From Oscillospiraceae bacterium (GTDB lineage Bacteria > Bacillota > Clostridia > Oscillospirales > Oscillospiraceae), in NCBI GenBank assembly GCA_902778275.1, contig CACYXE010000003.1, forward strand, positions 62,001 through 126,000: DNA of 64,000 nt, in the 5' to 3' direction. Both the position numbers and the translations under genes were made by a program. Under the pieces are notes generated by a model that was not told the origin of the DNA, did not search any database, and saw only the letters and a list, made by a program, of their open reading frames with translations. Position 1 is the first letter of the stretch; each line of letters opens with the position of its first letter. Below, one piece after another: positions 25,762-34,161 of this stretch.

Positions 25762-28152
25762 ATGAAGAAACGCATTTCCGCCCTGCTGGCGGCGGCCCTG
25801 TGCCTGGGGCTGCTGGCCGGCTGCGGCGATCAACAGACAGAGCCGGCCCGGGAGACCCAGGCACCGGAGACGGAGGAGGTCTACGCCTCCGCTTTCAGCC
25901 CCATGACCTTTCCGGAGCGTGTGGAGCCGACCCTTTGGGCCATTGGAGAAGAGGAGATCTACGCCGCCGCCTGTGAAAAGGTGGGGGAAAGGGAGATCCC
26001 CGAAGGGTCGGCACCGGAGTATGAGGGCCAGTACGATGTGATGGGCTGGCGGCTGTACAGCATCGGGCCGGACGGTACGGCTCAACTGCTGGACTACACG
26101 TCCCCGCCTGTGCCGGAGGACAGCGATGGACGAAAAAACTACAGCGCGTCTATCGGCCTGGAGCGCTTATTTCTGCTGCCCGACGGCGGCCTGCTGGCCG
26201 TGGAGTGTCTGAGCGAAAACTGGTACACAGGAGAGGAGGACCTGCCGGAAGATTCCGACGACTATTGGGCACATGTGGAAAACCGCTATGCCTTTACCCT
26301 GCGCCGCCTGGACGCCCAGGGGCGGGAGCTGGAGAGCCATCCTCTTGCGGCAGACAACGGCGGGGCCTATCTCAGCTTCTATTCCGCCATCCTGGACGGC
26401 GAGGGGAACCTGTATGTGACCGACGACCAGGCCATCTGGGTTTTCAACCCGGAGGGCACGCTGCTGCAGCGGGTGGAAACGGCGGGCAGCTGGGTCTACG
26501 ACATGGTGCGGCTTAAGGACGGACGAGCCGCTATGGAGACCTGGGACAACGGCATGCAGTTGCTGACCGTGGATCCCAGGACCGGCAGCCTGGAAAAGCT
26601 GACGACCCTGGAGGGCTTCGGGGAGAAGCTGATGACCGGCGCCGGAGACTATGATTTTTATTACACTGACGGCACCCGCCTTTACGGCTACGATCTGGTG
26701 GATCAGAAGGCCGCGGAGGTGCTGGACTGGCTGGCCTGCGACCTGTCCGCCTACGAGGTCCAATGCGCTGTGATGGACGATACCGGTCAGATCTCTGCGG
26801 TGAGCCAAAGCCAGGGGGAAGCCCCGCAGCAGGTGACGCTGCGGAAGCAGAGTCGGGACGCGATCGCGGAGCGGCAGGTGCTGACCCTGGGGACCCTGTA
26901 CCCGGAGGGCGTCAGCGATGCGGTACTGCGCTTCAACCGCAGCCAGGACCGGGTGCGCATCCAGCTGCGGGACTACTCAGACTATGTAAACGGCGATGAT
27001 TACGAGGCCGGGCTGCAGAAGCTGACCACGGAGATCCTGGCCGGGAATCTACCGGATCTGCTGAGCCTGGACAGCCTGCCCTATGCCCAGCTGGCGGCCA
27101 AGGGTCTGCTGGAGGATCTGTACCCCTACATCGACGCCGATGACGAATTGAGCCGCGGGGACTTTTTTGAAAACGTGCTGCACAGCATGGAGGTGGGCGG
27201 AAAGCTCTGCCAGGCCGCGCCGGGCTTTTCCGTCATCACCCTGATGGGCCCCAGTGATGTGGTGGGCGATACCCCCGGCTGGACCTACGACGCCTTCGAC
27301 GCGGCTGCGGCCGCCATGCCCGAGGGCTGCACGGCCCTGGGGCCGGAGGTGGGCCGGGACAATATCCTGGAGATGTGCACATACCTGTCCCTGGACGATT
27401 TCGTGGACTGGGATGCGGGAACATGCGACTTTGAAAGTGAGAGCTTTCTGCGGCTGTTGGAATTCTGCAGACAGTTTCCCAAGCTGGAGCAGATGGCCTA
27501 CGACGAGGACGGCTCCGACATGAGCCGCATCGCCGAGGGGCGGCAGCTGCTGGTGTTCACCAGCCTCTTCAGCATGGACGATGCGGTGTACAACGACCAG
27601 TATTTCCGCGGCAAGTCCACCTATATCGGCTTCCCTACCCTCCGCGGCACCGGCAACATCCTCTCTCCCACAAGCGGCTATGGGATGAGCGCCTCCTGCG
27701 CCGACAAGGAGGCGGGCTGGGCCTTCCTGCGGGATTTCCTCACCCGGGACTATCAGGAGAAATACAGTACGGAGATCGGCCTGCCCCTGAACCGGGCGGC
27801 CTTCCAGACGGCACTGGACAAGGCCATGGAGGTGGAGTATGAGAAGGACGCCCAGGGCCACTACATCCTGGATGCCAACGGCGAGCGGATCCCCACCTCC
27901 AAGGGCGGCATGGGCCTGAGTGTGGGCGGCGGCGCGGTGATGGAGTTCGAGCTCTGGGCCATGACGCAGCAGCAGGCGGATAAGCTGATGGAACTGATCA
28001 AGACCTCCACCAAGGCGGTGGATATGAACAGCACCCTCTTCGGTATCATCAAAACCGAGGCGGAGGCCTACTTCGCCGGGCAAAAGACCGCGGGAGAGGT
28101 GGCCCGGCTCATCCAGAGCAAGGCCAATCTGTACATCAGCGAACAGCGATAA
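25762..28152 (+). CDS. Large lipoprotein: propeller-like region fused to an ABC-type solute-binding domain
   Basis: A 796-residue lipoprotein. The signal peptide ends in the lipobox LLAGC (Cys22). Residues about 40-375 are a beta-rich, repetitive region resembling a WD/NHL-type propeller (recurring GxLYVTDDQxIWVFN, TDGTRLYGYDL text). Residues about 375-796 resemble family 1 extracellular solute-binding proteins (VLRFNRSQDRVRIQLRDY, then TEILAGNLPDLLSLDSLPYAQLA). No permease or ATPase is adjacent. It is the third gene of the two-component operon (37-bp gap), so it may feed the sensor rather than a transporter. This role is inference. The ATG follows CAGGAG at 12 nt. Confidence 0.82.
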   Translation: MKKRISALLAAALCLGLLAGCGDQQTEPARETQAPETEEVYASAFSPMTFPERVEPTLWAIGEEEIYAAACEKVGEREIPEGSAPEYEGQYDVMGWRLYSIGPDGTAQLLDYTSPPVPEDSDGRKNYSASIGLERLFLLPDGGLLAVECLSENWYTGEEDLPEDSDDYWAHVENRYAFTLRRLDAQGRELESHPLAADNGGAYLSFYSAILDGEGNLYVTDDQAIWVFNPEGTLLQRVETAGSWVYDMVRLKDGRAAMETWDNGMQLLTVDPRTGSLEKLTTLEGFGEKLMTGAGDYDFYYTDGTRLYGYDLVDQKAAEVLDWLACDLSAYEVQCAVMDDTGQISAVSQSQGEAPQQVTLRKQSRDAIAERQVLTLGTLYPEGVSDAVLRFNRSQDRVRIQLRDYSDYVNGDDYEAGLQKLTTEILAGNLPDLLSLDSLPYAQLAAKGLLEDLYPYIDADDELSRGDFFENVLHSMEVGGKLCQAAPGFSVITLMGPSDVVGDTPGWTYDAFDAAAAAMPEGCTALGPEVGRDNILEMCTYLSLDDFVDWDAGTCDFESESFLRLLEFCRQFPKLEQMAYDEDGSDMSRIAEGRQLLVFTSLFSMDDAVYNDQYFRGKSTYIGFPTLRGTGNILSPTSGYGMSASCADKEAGWAFLRDFLTRDYQEKYSTEIGLPLNRAAFQTALDKAMEVEYEKDAQGHYILDANGERIPTSKGGMGLSVGGGAVMEFELWAMTQQQADKLMELIKTSTKAVDMNSTLFGIIKTEAEAYFAGQKTAGEVARLIQSKANLYISEQR

Positions 28153-28183
28153 ACAACAAGCTGCCCGGCCGGGCAAAGAAAAG

Positions 28184-28222
28184 GCCGACAGCCGACTCCC
28201 GCAATGGGAGTCGGCTGTCGGC
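28184..28222. terminator. Bidirectional terminator
   Basis: 17-bp perfect arms GCCGACAGCCGACTCCC with a GCAAT loop between convergent genes; CCTTTTCTTTG follows on the minus strand. Confidence 0.85.
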
Positions 28223-28241
28223 TTATGTTGTCGGCGGCCGT

Positions 28242-30347
28242 TTACAGAGGGATCTCCACCTGCTCGGCCAGCTCCTTCAGCCGGGCTTCGATCTGTTCGG
28301 AGATGTCCCGGCTCATGCGGCTGTTCAAGGCGAGCAGCTCCTCGTTGTCCGCGCTGCTGAGCAGCTTATCGTAATTGGCGCGGATGCGGGCGCGGATGGC
28401 CTGCATGCGCCGCTCGGAAATACCGTCCCCATCGCCCCAGCGGAAGCGGGGGAGAAGATGGCGCTTCTTCGGTTTGCCCTCGGCGGCCTCCTGTTCGGAA
28501 AAGAGCTTGCCGGAGGCGGCCTTTTTAACTGCGTCCGCGATGCCCAGGCTGGGCGCTTCCAGACGGGGGAGGGCATTGGCCAGGGCCAGACGGCGGATCG
28601 AAAGCGGCAGGTCCGCGATCATCAGCTTTTCGTCGATGGCCTTTTTCCCCATGGCGTGGCTGACCATCAGCACCAGGAAGGACAGCAGGAAGCCGATGAG
28701 CATGCCGACGGGTCCTTCGGCTACCAGGACCACGCCGCTGCCGCCGCAGAGCATGGCGATCAGGATGGAGATGATGGACTCCACGAACACAGCCGTCCAG
28801 GTCAGCGTGTCGCCGGCCAGGACGTCCTTGGCTTCCAGCTTTTCCAACAGGCGGAAGTCGCTGGCGGTGAGCGCCGAGGAGATCCCCAGGGAACGCTCCG
28901 GCACATGATAGCGGCGGCAGATCTCAGAGGTGTACTGCTCCAGCTCCTCCGAGACGCTCAGCAGCCAGTCGGTCACCGGCTGGTGCAGGCCCTGACGGGC
29001 TTCCTCTGAGTAGAGGTAGATCTTGATGCGCTCCTGCAGGGTGGCCTCCATGTCGCACAGACGCCGGATCTTCCCGTTCTTCCAGTCCAGCAGCACAGGC
29101 TTGACGGCATGGTCCAGCAGCGGGTCCAGCAGCTGATCCAGCGCGCTGCGGTAGAGATCGTTCAGGCGGCCGGATACCAGCGCCTCCACGGCGTTGGAGG
29201 AGATGAGCTCGTCCACCTCCGCCCGGAAACGCTGCAGCTCGTCGTCGATGCGCCCGCACCAAGCCAAGCCCCGGGCGACGCTGAATTCCGGCTCCCGGTC
29301 GGCATAGATGACGGCGTCGGGAAAGACCTCCCCGCACCAGCTGCGGATCTCCTCCATACGGGAGACGCCGCCGGTGAGGAACAGCAGTTCCGGCTGCTCC
29401 ACGCCGATGCTGTCCCGGACCTCCCGCAGTCCCGCGCAGAAGACGGACTTGAAGGACTTGCCGCCCAGCTGAGGACAGGGCGTGTCCGTCAGCAGGCGGG
29501 ACATCTCGGCGTCCATACGCAGATCCAGGATCAGCGGCTCGTCATAGGTGATGAGAAGGGACTCGACGCATTCCTGCTGCCCGCGCTCCCCGGCAGGCAT
29601 GGAGTAGTAGCGCTCCTTGAGATGCCGTGCGTGCAGCTCGCAGTCCACCTGCCAGCTCTCGCTCTCCGCCAGCACCTTCCGCAGCGCGGCGGCCTTGGGA
29701 GACCGGTCCACGCAGGCGTTCAGCAGCACCTCGTCCATGACGCCGCCGCCCAGGGCGACTTCGCCGCCGGTGCGGATCTCGGCCTCCTTGCCTTTGTTGA
29801 TGTAGGCAAAGTCCGTGGTGGAAGAGCCGATGTCTACCACCAGCACGGTTTTGGAGCGCAGGTCCACGTAGTCCCGCACGGAGTTGGACTGGATCGCCCC
29901 CACCATGACCGCCCGGGATTCGGACACCACGTGGGGCGTGGGAAAGCCGATGGTCTCAAAGATGCGCTGGTAGCGCTCCCGCGCCTCGGCGTTCCAGCCG
30001 GCGGGACAGCCCACATAGACGCTGTTGCTCTTTTCCCCGCCCACCAGGTCCCCGCTGCCCCGCAGAGATTCAAAAACCCGGGCGGAAAAGTCACGGATGA
30101 GCGCGGCGCTGTCGGACTGGGCGTTCAGGAAGCGCCGCTTGAAGCGCGCGGCGCTGCGCACCGCCGCGGCGGCGGAGCGGGCGGCCTTGTCGCCGATGCG
30201 GATCTCCCCGTCCCGCATGATGGCCCAGACGGTGATGATCACTTTGTTGCCTTCGACTTCGATGATTTCGGGATAGTTTTTCCCCTCGCTGCTGACGCGG
30301 GCCAGGGTGCTTTCGCCATCCCCAAGGTCAAAGCCCCAGTATTGCAT
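28242..30347 (-). CDS. Hsp70-like ATPase with C-terminal membrane hairpin
   Basis: A 701-residue protein with a divergent Hsp70 nucleotide-binding domain. Phosphate-1 is FDLGDGESTLARV (6-18), phosphate-2 is VVDIGSSTTDFAYI near 170-183, and the adenosine motif is LLFLTGGVSRMEEI near 334. No DnaK-type substrate-binding beta domain is visible. The NBD continues into a helical region (about 400-540), then two closely spaced hydrophobic helices (about 543-595), and a charged helical C-terminus. It is probably a membrane-attached chaperone-like ATPase. It is transcribed behind a GrpE-like gene (57-bp gap), which supports an exchange-factor cycle. The ATG follows GGGAGG. The client is unknown. Confidence 0.75.
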   Translation of the reverse strand: MQYWGFDLGDGESTLARVSSEGKNYPEIIEVEGNKVIITVWAIMRDGEIRIGDKAARSAAAAVRSAARFKRRFLNAQSDSAALIRDFSARVFESLRGSGDLVGGEKSNSVYVGCPAGWNAEARERYQRIFETIGFPTPHVVSESRAVMVGAIQSNSVRDYVDLRSKTVLVVDIGSSTTDFAYINKGKEAEIRTGGEVALGGGVMDEVLLNACVDRSPKAAALRKVLAESESWQVDCELHARHLKERYYSMPAGERGQQECVESLLITYDEPLILDLRMDAEMSRLLTDTPCPQLGGKSFKSVFCAGLREVRDSIGVEQPELLFLTGGVSRMEEIRSWCGEVFPDAVIYADREPEFSVARGLAWCGRIDDELQRFRAEVDELISSNAVEALVSGRLNDLYRSALDQLLDPLLDHAVKPVLLDWKNGKIRRLCDMEATLQERIKIYLYSEEARQGLHQPVTDWLLSVSEELEQYTSEICRRYHVPERSLGISSALTASDFRLLEKLEAKDVLAGDTLTWTAVFVESIISILIAMLCGGSGVVLVAEGPVGMLIGFLLSFLVLMVSHAMGKKAIDEKLMIADLPLSIRRLALANALPRLEAPSLGIADAVKKAASGKLFSEQEAAEGKPKKRHLLPRFRWGDGDGISERRMQAIRARIRANYDKLLSSADNEELLALNSRMSRDISEQIEARLKELAEQVEIPL

Positions 30348-30404
30348 TGCGGATGCCTCCCTTCGGGAGATTCAGATTCAAATTGCGGAAAAGGAAAGGC
30401 CGGA

Positions 30405-31250
30405 TCAGCCGTCGATATGCTCGGTAGCCCGCCCGACCAGCAGCAGTTTGCCGTCGGCGACCAGAGCCGGCCGCTGGGTGGCGGTGGCCTTTTTGGTGGG
30501 CAGCAGCTCAAAGAGCTCGGCGCTGTCCGCGCCGTAGTCAACGACCTCGACGCCCTGACGGCGCAGCCATGGCGTCAGCTGCCGCAGCTGGCGGAGAGCG
30601 TAGTCCCCGTTCCCGGCATAGAGGGCCTCCAGCAGATCGCCCACCAGCTTCAGACTCTCCCCGTCCAGGGCAGGGCCGTCCGCGGGTGCCGCTTCCGCGG
30701 CCTCCTGCTGCCAGCCCCTGGAGAGATCCAGGAATTCAGCGGTCTTACGGTCCATGGTCTCGGTGGTCTTCTTCAAAGTCCGCCAGACCACATCCGGGTC
30801 AAGCCCGGCGCGGACGCGGACCTCCCGTTCCCCATACCAGAGGCGTCCGGCCAGAAAGGCGCTGAGGGCCGCGGCGGCCATCAGGGCGCAGCCGACCAGA
30901 TAATACTCCTTGATCAGCAGGGCGGCGACCAGGCCGAAGATGACGGCCAGCAGCAGGGTGATCAAAGCGCCGGTGCGAAAGCGCCGCTTGGAGATCTCCT
31001 TCTGGGCGGTGCCCGCTGTGAGCAGCGCCAGCATGTCCCGTACCGCGGCGGTCTGGCAGTCGGCAAGAGCCTGCCGCATGGGATCATCGGTACAGGCGGC
31101 GTTGTAACGCAGCAGGATCTTGCTGAAAGCCTCGTCCAGACGGACGGCGCTCTGCTTCCGGTCCTTATCGTAGAGCGCATCGGCCTTCAGTTCGCTGCGG
31201 AGTTTTTCTTCGTCTGCTTTCAGCAGACCGCTCATGGTGACAGCATCCAT
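30405..31250 (-). CDS. Membrane protein with GrpE-like C-terminal domain
   Basis: A 281-residue protein. A cytoplasmic helical region (1-95) precedes two adjacent membrane helices (about 100-118 and 122-140). A coiled segment (about 150-215) and a C-terminal beta-type domain follow, reading RQGVEVVDYGADSAELFEL then KATATQRPALVADGKLL. This pattern (helix, GVE..D.G..F, then ...RPALV.DGKLL) recalls the end of GrpE, the Hsp70 nucleotide-exchange factor. It is the first gene of an operon with the Hsp70-like gene. I take ATG 31250 (GGGGTG upstream, 27 nt after the predicted start site) rather than 31265. GrpE homology is moderate and should be tested by profile search. Confidence 0.6.
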   Translation of the reverse strand: MDAVTMSGLLKADEEKLRSELKADALYDKDRKQSAVRLDEAFSKILLRYNAACTDDPMRQALADCQTAAVRDMLALLTAGTAQKEISKRRFRTGALITLLLAVIFGLVAALLIKEYYLVGCALMAAAALSAFLAGRLWYGEREVRVRAGLDPDVVWRTLKKTTETMDRKTAEFLDLSRGWQQEAAEAAPADGPALDGESLKLVGDLLEALYAGNGDYALRQLRQLTPWLRRQGVEVVDYGADSAELFELLPTKKATATQRPALVADGKLLLVGRATEHIDG

Positions 31251-31283
31251 ACGCAGACACCCCATTTTGTCAGGTTCAGCATG

Positions 31284-31312
31284 ATTTTACAACATTTCCG
31301 GAGCACTTACAA
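31284..31312 (-). promoter_or_regulatory. Promoter of the GrpE-like/Hsp70-like operon
   Basis: Minus strand TTGTAA (31312-31307), 17 bp, TAAAAT (31289-31284). No CIRCE-like inverted repeat is seen, so HrcA control is unlikely. Confidence 0.55.
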
Positions 31313-31347
31313 CAAGCAAAATGAAAAGAGACGGCGGGCAGAACAAA

Positions 31348-31391
31348 AAAGACCGGCAGGAAAGCGTTCTCCGGCTTTCCTGTCGGTCTTT
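31348..31391 (-). terminator. Terminator of the cupin gene
   Basis: Arms AAAGACCGGCAGGAAAGC and GCTTTCCTGTCGGTCTTT (one G-T pair) with an 8-nt loop; followed on the minus strand by TTTTTTGTTC. Confidence 0.85.
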
Positions 31392-31406
31392 CGACGGACT
31401 GGCCCT

Positions 31407-31754
31407 TTACTTGAACAGCACCAGGGCGATCATCTCCAGGGGCTCGTCGCCGACACAGCGGATACCGTGCTCCTGTTCCGCGTCCACGAAGGTCACGTCT
31501 CCGGGGCCAACGGTCACAGTGACGCCGTTGTCATTGTACTCTCCCCGGCCCTTGAGGACGTAGTAGGTCTCCCCGTCGCCATGGTGCACGTGGTCGCCGA
31601 TGGAGCAGCCGGGGCGGATCACCACATGGGAGAACACGCGGCCCTTGTTGTACATCTCCTCCCGGGTGTTGAGTATGTGGTTGAGAATGACCTCTCCGTC
31701 GCCGTCGAACATCTTCTTGACTTCGACGGTCTTTTCATCGCTGCGTCTGATCAT
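31407..31754 (-). CDS. Small cupin-domain protein
   Basis: A 115-residue single-domain cupin. Motif 1 is GDHVHHGDGETYYVLKGRGE near 53-72, with the metal ligands His-His-Glu, and motif 2 is GDVTFVDAEQEHGI near 85-98. Such small cupins bind a metal and act as isomerases, dioxygenases or sensors; the text alone does not decide. The ATG follows AAAGGAGGATAAACC, an ideal ribosome site. A promoter (TTGCTT-18 bp-TATGAT, 31808-31779) precedes it, so it is a single-gene unit. Confidence 0.88.
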   Translation of the reverse strand: MIRRSDEKTVEVKKMFDGDGEVILNHILNTREEMYNKGRVFSHVVIRPGCSIGDHVHHGDGETYYVLKGRGEYNDNGVTVTVGPGDVTFVDAEQEHGIRCVGDEPLEMIALVLFK

Positions 31755-31955
31755 GGTTTATCCTCCTTTATTATCAAAATCATAGACGATTGCTAAAGCT
31801 GGAAGCAAGCTCGGATCATTGCCCTGCAGGGAGTTAGAATTCGTTTTTGGGGCAGCTTTGCTGCCTCAAAAACACCCTGAGCCGAGCTGAGCGAGGCCTC
31901 GCGCCGACCAAACGCGGCTTTTCCTGCGCAGGCCGCGTACGATGAGCGCGAGCCC
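31755..31955. other. Intergenic stretch with a 14-bp hairpin
   Basis: No gene is supported here. It contains the cupin promoter (31779-31808), a hairpin GTTTTTGGGGCAGC/GCTGCCTCAAAAAC (31843-31873) and GC-rich text without clear structure. The hairpin may add a second stop for leftward transcripts of the LUD gene. Confidence 0.5.
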
Positions 31956-31983
31956 TCAATTGCGAAACTCGTTTCGCAATTGA
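31956..31983 (-). terminator. Stem-loop after the LUD gene
   Basis: Perfect 12-bp arms TCAATTGCGAAA/TTTCGCAATTGA with a CTCG loop, 5 bp after the stop; the U tract is weak (GGGCTCG). Confidence 0.6.
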
Positions 31984-31988
31984 CTATA

Positions 31989-32579
31989 TCAATATCCGTA
32001 GGCTTCGTCGATCAAAATGACTTCGGTCTCCATGTCCATCATGGGCATCCAGGTGACCAGCAGGGCCCGGCAGATCCGGTCCGCGCTGCGGCAGTCGTGG
32101 CACTTCTCGTCGATCTGGCAGGGGGGCTTGTTGGGGAAGCGCTTGCAGTTGGTCACCGCGGCGGTGTTGTGGGCCCGGTCCAGGGCGGAATCAAAATCGG
32201 GACAGATCTTGTTGCTGCCCACCACATAATAGACCTTCTTCCGGCCAAAGACCTGGCCCGCCAGCCGGTTGCCCCGGCCGTCGATGTTCAGGATCTGCCC
32301 GTCCTCGGTCATGGCGTTGGCGCTGGTGATGTAGACGGCGGCGTGGTTGGCGTTCTCCAAAGTCTCCCAGCCGGGCGTCTTCCAGTGCCAGTACACGGTG
32401 TTGTGCTCGCTGAGCTTCTCGAACAGGCCCAGCTGCTCCGCGGTCTTGCTGCCGCCGATGCCCACCGTGGTGTCCCGAATCTGCCCGCACAGATAGTCCG
32501 CGGCCTCCGCGCCGGTGGCGAAATGCTGTACGGCAAAGCCCCGCAGCTTCAGCTGGCGGATGGTTTTTTCCATATCCAT
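31989..32579 (-). CDS. LUD-domain protein (lactate utilization LutC/YkgG-like)
   Basis: A 196-residue protein of the LUD superfamily. The characteristic GIGGSKTAEQLG near residue 39, AVYITSANAMTEDGQILNID near 80 and NRLAGQVFGRKKVYYVVGSNK near 102 are visible. A C-terminal Cys-rich tail (PPCQIDEKCHDCRSADRICR) may bind a metal. LutC-type proteins take part in lactate oxidation with Fe-S partners, but LutA/B are not adjacent and stand-alone LUD proteins are common in Clostridia with unknown roles. The ATG at 32579 follows GGAGGTAAACG. A 10-bp dyad (32606-32631) covers the promoter. Confidence 0.85.
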   Translation of the reverse strand: MDMEKTIRQLKLRGFAVQHFATGAEAADYLCGQIRDTTVGIGGSKTAEQLGLFEKLSEHNTVYWHWKTPGWETLENANHAAVYITSANAMTEDGQILNIDGRGNRLAGQVFGRKKVYYVVGSNKICPDFDSALDRAHNTAAVTNCKRFPNKPPCQIDEKCHDCRSADRICRALLVTWMPMMDMETEVILIDEAYGY

Positions 32580-32605
32580 ATCGTTTACCTCCATATAAGA
32601 AAGAT

Positions 32606-32631
32606 CCGCTTTGATATTATCATCAAAGCGG
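32606..32631 (-). promoter_or_regulatory. 10-bp dyad operator overlapping the LUD promoter
   Basis: CCGCTTTGAT-N6-ATCAAAGCGG is a perfect inverted repeat. The minus-strand -10 TAATAT lies inside it (-35 TTGCCA, 18 bp upstream). A repressor site is the simplest reading. Confidence 0.6.
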
Positions 32632-32680
32632 GTCGTTTGGCAAGTGATACCGAGCATTATATGTGGAGCGGGACAGGCGC

Positions 32681-33988
32681 TCAGTTCTTATAGAAAAAGC
32701 TGGTGTCTTCTCCGGTCTCACCGTTATCGTAGGTCCAGGAGACGCCCTCGTTGTTGCCGTCCACATAGACCAGCTTGCCGTGGCCGCCGGTGTACTTGAC
32801 CTGGGAAGTATTCGCCTCTCTGTCCACCACGGTCATGACGCAGTCCGTATAAGAGAGGACCCCCGTGTCGCTGAATTTACCGCTGAAGGTCCAGTTGGAG
32901 AGATCCTTATAGCTGCCGGACCAGTCCACGCTGACCTTATACAGCTCCGGGCTGCCGGTGATCTTCATGGTTCCTCGCTGGGCGAGTTGCTCCACATAGG
33001 TGCCGGTGTAATCGAAGGCAGCGGCCGCTGCCGTTTTTTGGGTCCCGCCGGACGTGCCGCCGCTGACAGTAATGGTCGCCGAGCCGGTATTGGTGCTGCC
33101 CACATTGTTGCGGAAGGCGCAGTAGACCTTCCATCCGTTCAGCTCAGCGGGGATGTTCTTCAGCTGCATGGTACCTTGATCGCCGTTTACGATCTGCAGG
33201 GAGCTGAATTCCTTGGCCGCCTGGGTGTAGTCCAGGTCCCGGCTGCCGTCGGGGCTGACGAAGTGCCAGACCGCCCAGATGGCGTCCTCGTGTTTGGCTA
33301 CGAAGTAGGCGTTCTCCCCGGCCTTGACGGTCTCACCTGTGGGACTTTTGGTGACCTTCGGAGCGCCGTCCGCAGAGCCGGTGACCGTGATTGTCGCCGA
33401 ATCCGTCGTGACTGCGCCGCTGTTGTTGCTGAAGCGGCAATAGACCTTCCATCCGTTCAGAGCTTCCGGGATGTTCTGCAGCTGCATGGTGCTGGCGAAG
33501 CCCTTGTCGATCGTCAGCTTGGGAAACTCCTTGGCCGCCTGGGTGTAGTCCAGATCCCGGCTGCCGTCGGGGCTGACGAAATGCCACTCCGCCCAGATGG
33601 CATTTTCATATTTGGCCACGAACCAGCAGGAGCCGCCGATGATGACTTTTTCATCCGTGGGGCTTTTGGTCACACGGGGCAGATTGCTTTGGGCAGGCGT
33701 CTGCGTGGGGGCAGGCGTGGCCTCAGGCGCAGGGGTAGTGACGGGCGCAGGCGTGGCCTCGGGCGCAGGGGTGGGTGAGCTTTCCGGCACGGGGGTAGAC
33801 TCGGGGACGATCACGGCCGGAACGTCTGAGGAAGCCTCGGGAATCGCAGCCTCGGGCGTGGGTGCGGCGGTGGCAGCGGGCGTGGGAGATACGGTCAGAT
33901 TCTCCGCCTGCTTGCGCAAGCCGCAGCCGCTGAGCAGCAGGAGACAGATCAGGAGCATGCAAAACACGGACAGCTTTCTTTTCCTCAT
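32681..33988 (-). CDS. Lipoprotein with Pro/Thr-rich spacer and two Ig-like repeats
   Basis: A 435-residue surface lipoprotein. The signal peptide ends in LLSGC (Cys near 22). Residues about 30-105 are a Pro/Thr/Ala/Glu spacer (PTPAPEATPAP type), likely to span the cell wall. Two near-identical modules of about 95 residues follow, each with KSPT-E-V-G-FVAK-E-AIWA-WHFVSPDG then a SRDLDYTQAAKEF core and ending in an Ig-like strand (SATITV). A different C-terminal beta-domain (about 320-435) closes the protein. The function is unknown; adhesion or wall binding is possible. ATG 33988 follows GAGGAGAGG. Its promoter carries the TTAAG-type box. Confidence 0.85.
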   Translation of the reverse strand: MRKRKLSVFCMLLICLLLLSGCGLRKQAENLTVSPTPAATAAPTPEAAIPEASSDVPAVIVPESTPVPESSPTPAPEATPAPVTTPAPEATPAPTQTPAQSNLPRVTKSPTDEKVIIGGSCWFVAKYENAIWAEWHFVSPDGSRDLDYTQAAKEFPKLTIDKGFASTMQLQNIPEALNGWKVYCRFSNNSGAVTTDSATITVTGSADGAPKVTKSPTGETVKAGENAYFVAKHEDAIWAVWHFVSPDGSRDLDYTQAAKEFSSLQIVNGDQGTMQLKNIPAELNGWKVYCAFRNNVGSTNTGSATITVSGGTSGGTQKTAAAAAFDYTGTYVEQLAQRGTMKITGSPELYKVSVDWSGSYKDLSNWTFSGKFSDTGVLSYTDCVMTVVDREANTSQVKYTGGHGKLVYVDGNNEGVSWTYDNGETGEDTSFFYKN

Positions 33989-34056
33989 ATCTTTTCCTCT
34001 CCTCGTCAAAACAAGCTTGAAGCCGACTGCGGGACCACCGCAGTTCGGCTGATCCA

Positions 34057-34105
34057 AGTATAGCACCATGGAATCGGGGAAACAAGATTTTTAAGAAAGG
34101 TTAAG
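34057..34105 (-). promoter_or_regulatory. Promoter of the Ig-repeat lipoprotein with CTTAA-N5-CTTAA box
   Basis: Minus strand TTGTTT (34085-34080), 17 bp, TATACT (34062-34057). CTTAA-CCTTT-CTTAA (34105-34091) lies 5 bp upstream of the -35, as at the BlaI-like promoter. Confidence 0.6.
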
Positions 34106-34151
34106 ATTTAAAATTACCCGACAAGGGCAGCCGGCAACTGCGCTTATCGGG
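34106..34151 (-). terminator. Terminator of the nucleotidyltransferase gene
   Basis: The minus-strand stem CCCGATAAGCGCAG/CTGCCCTTGTCGGG is followed by TAATTTTAAAT. It sits 10 bp after the stop. Confidence 0.7.
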
Positions 34152-34161
34152 TTTTCAGCTT

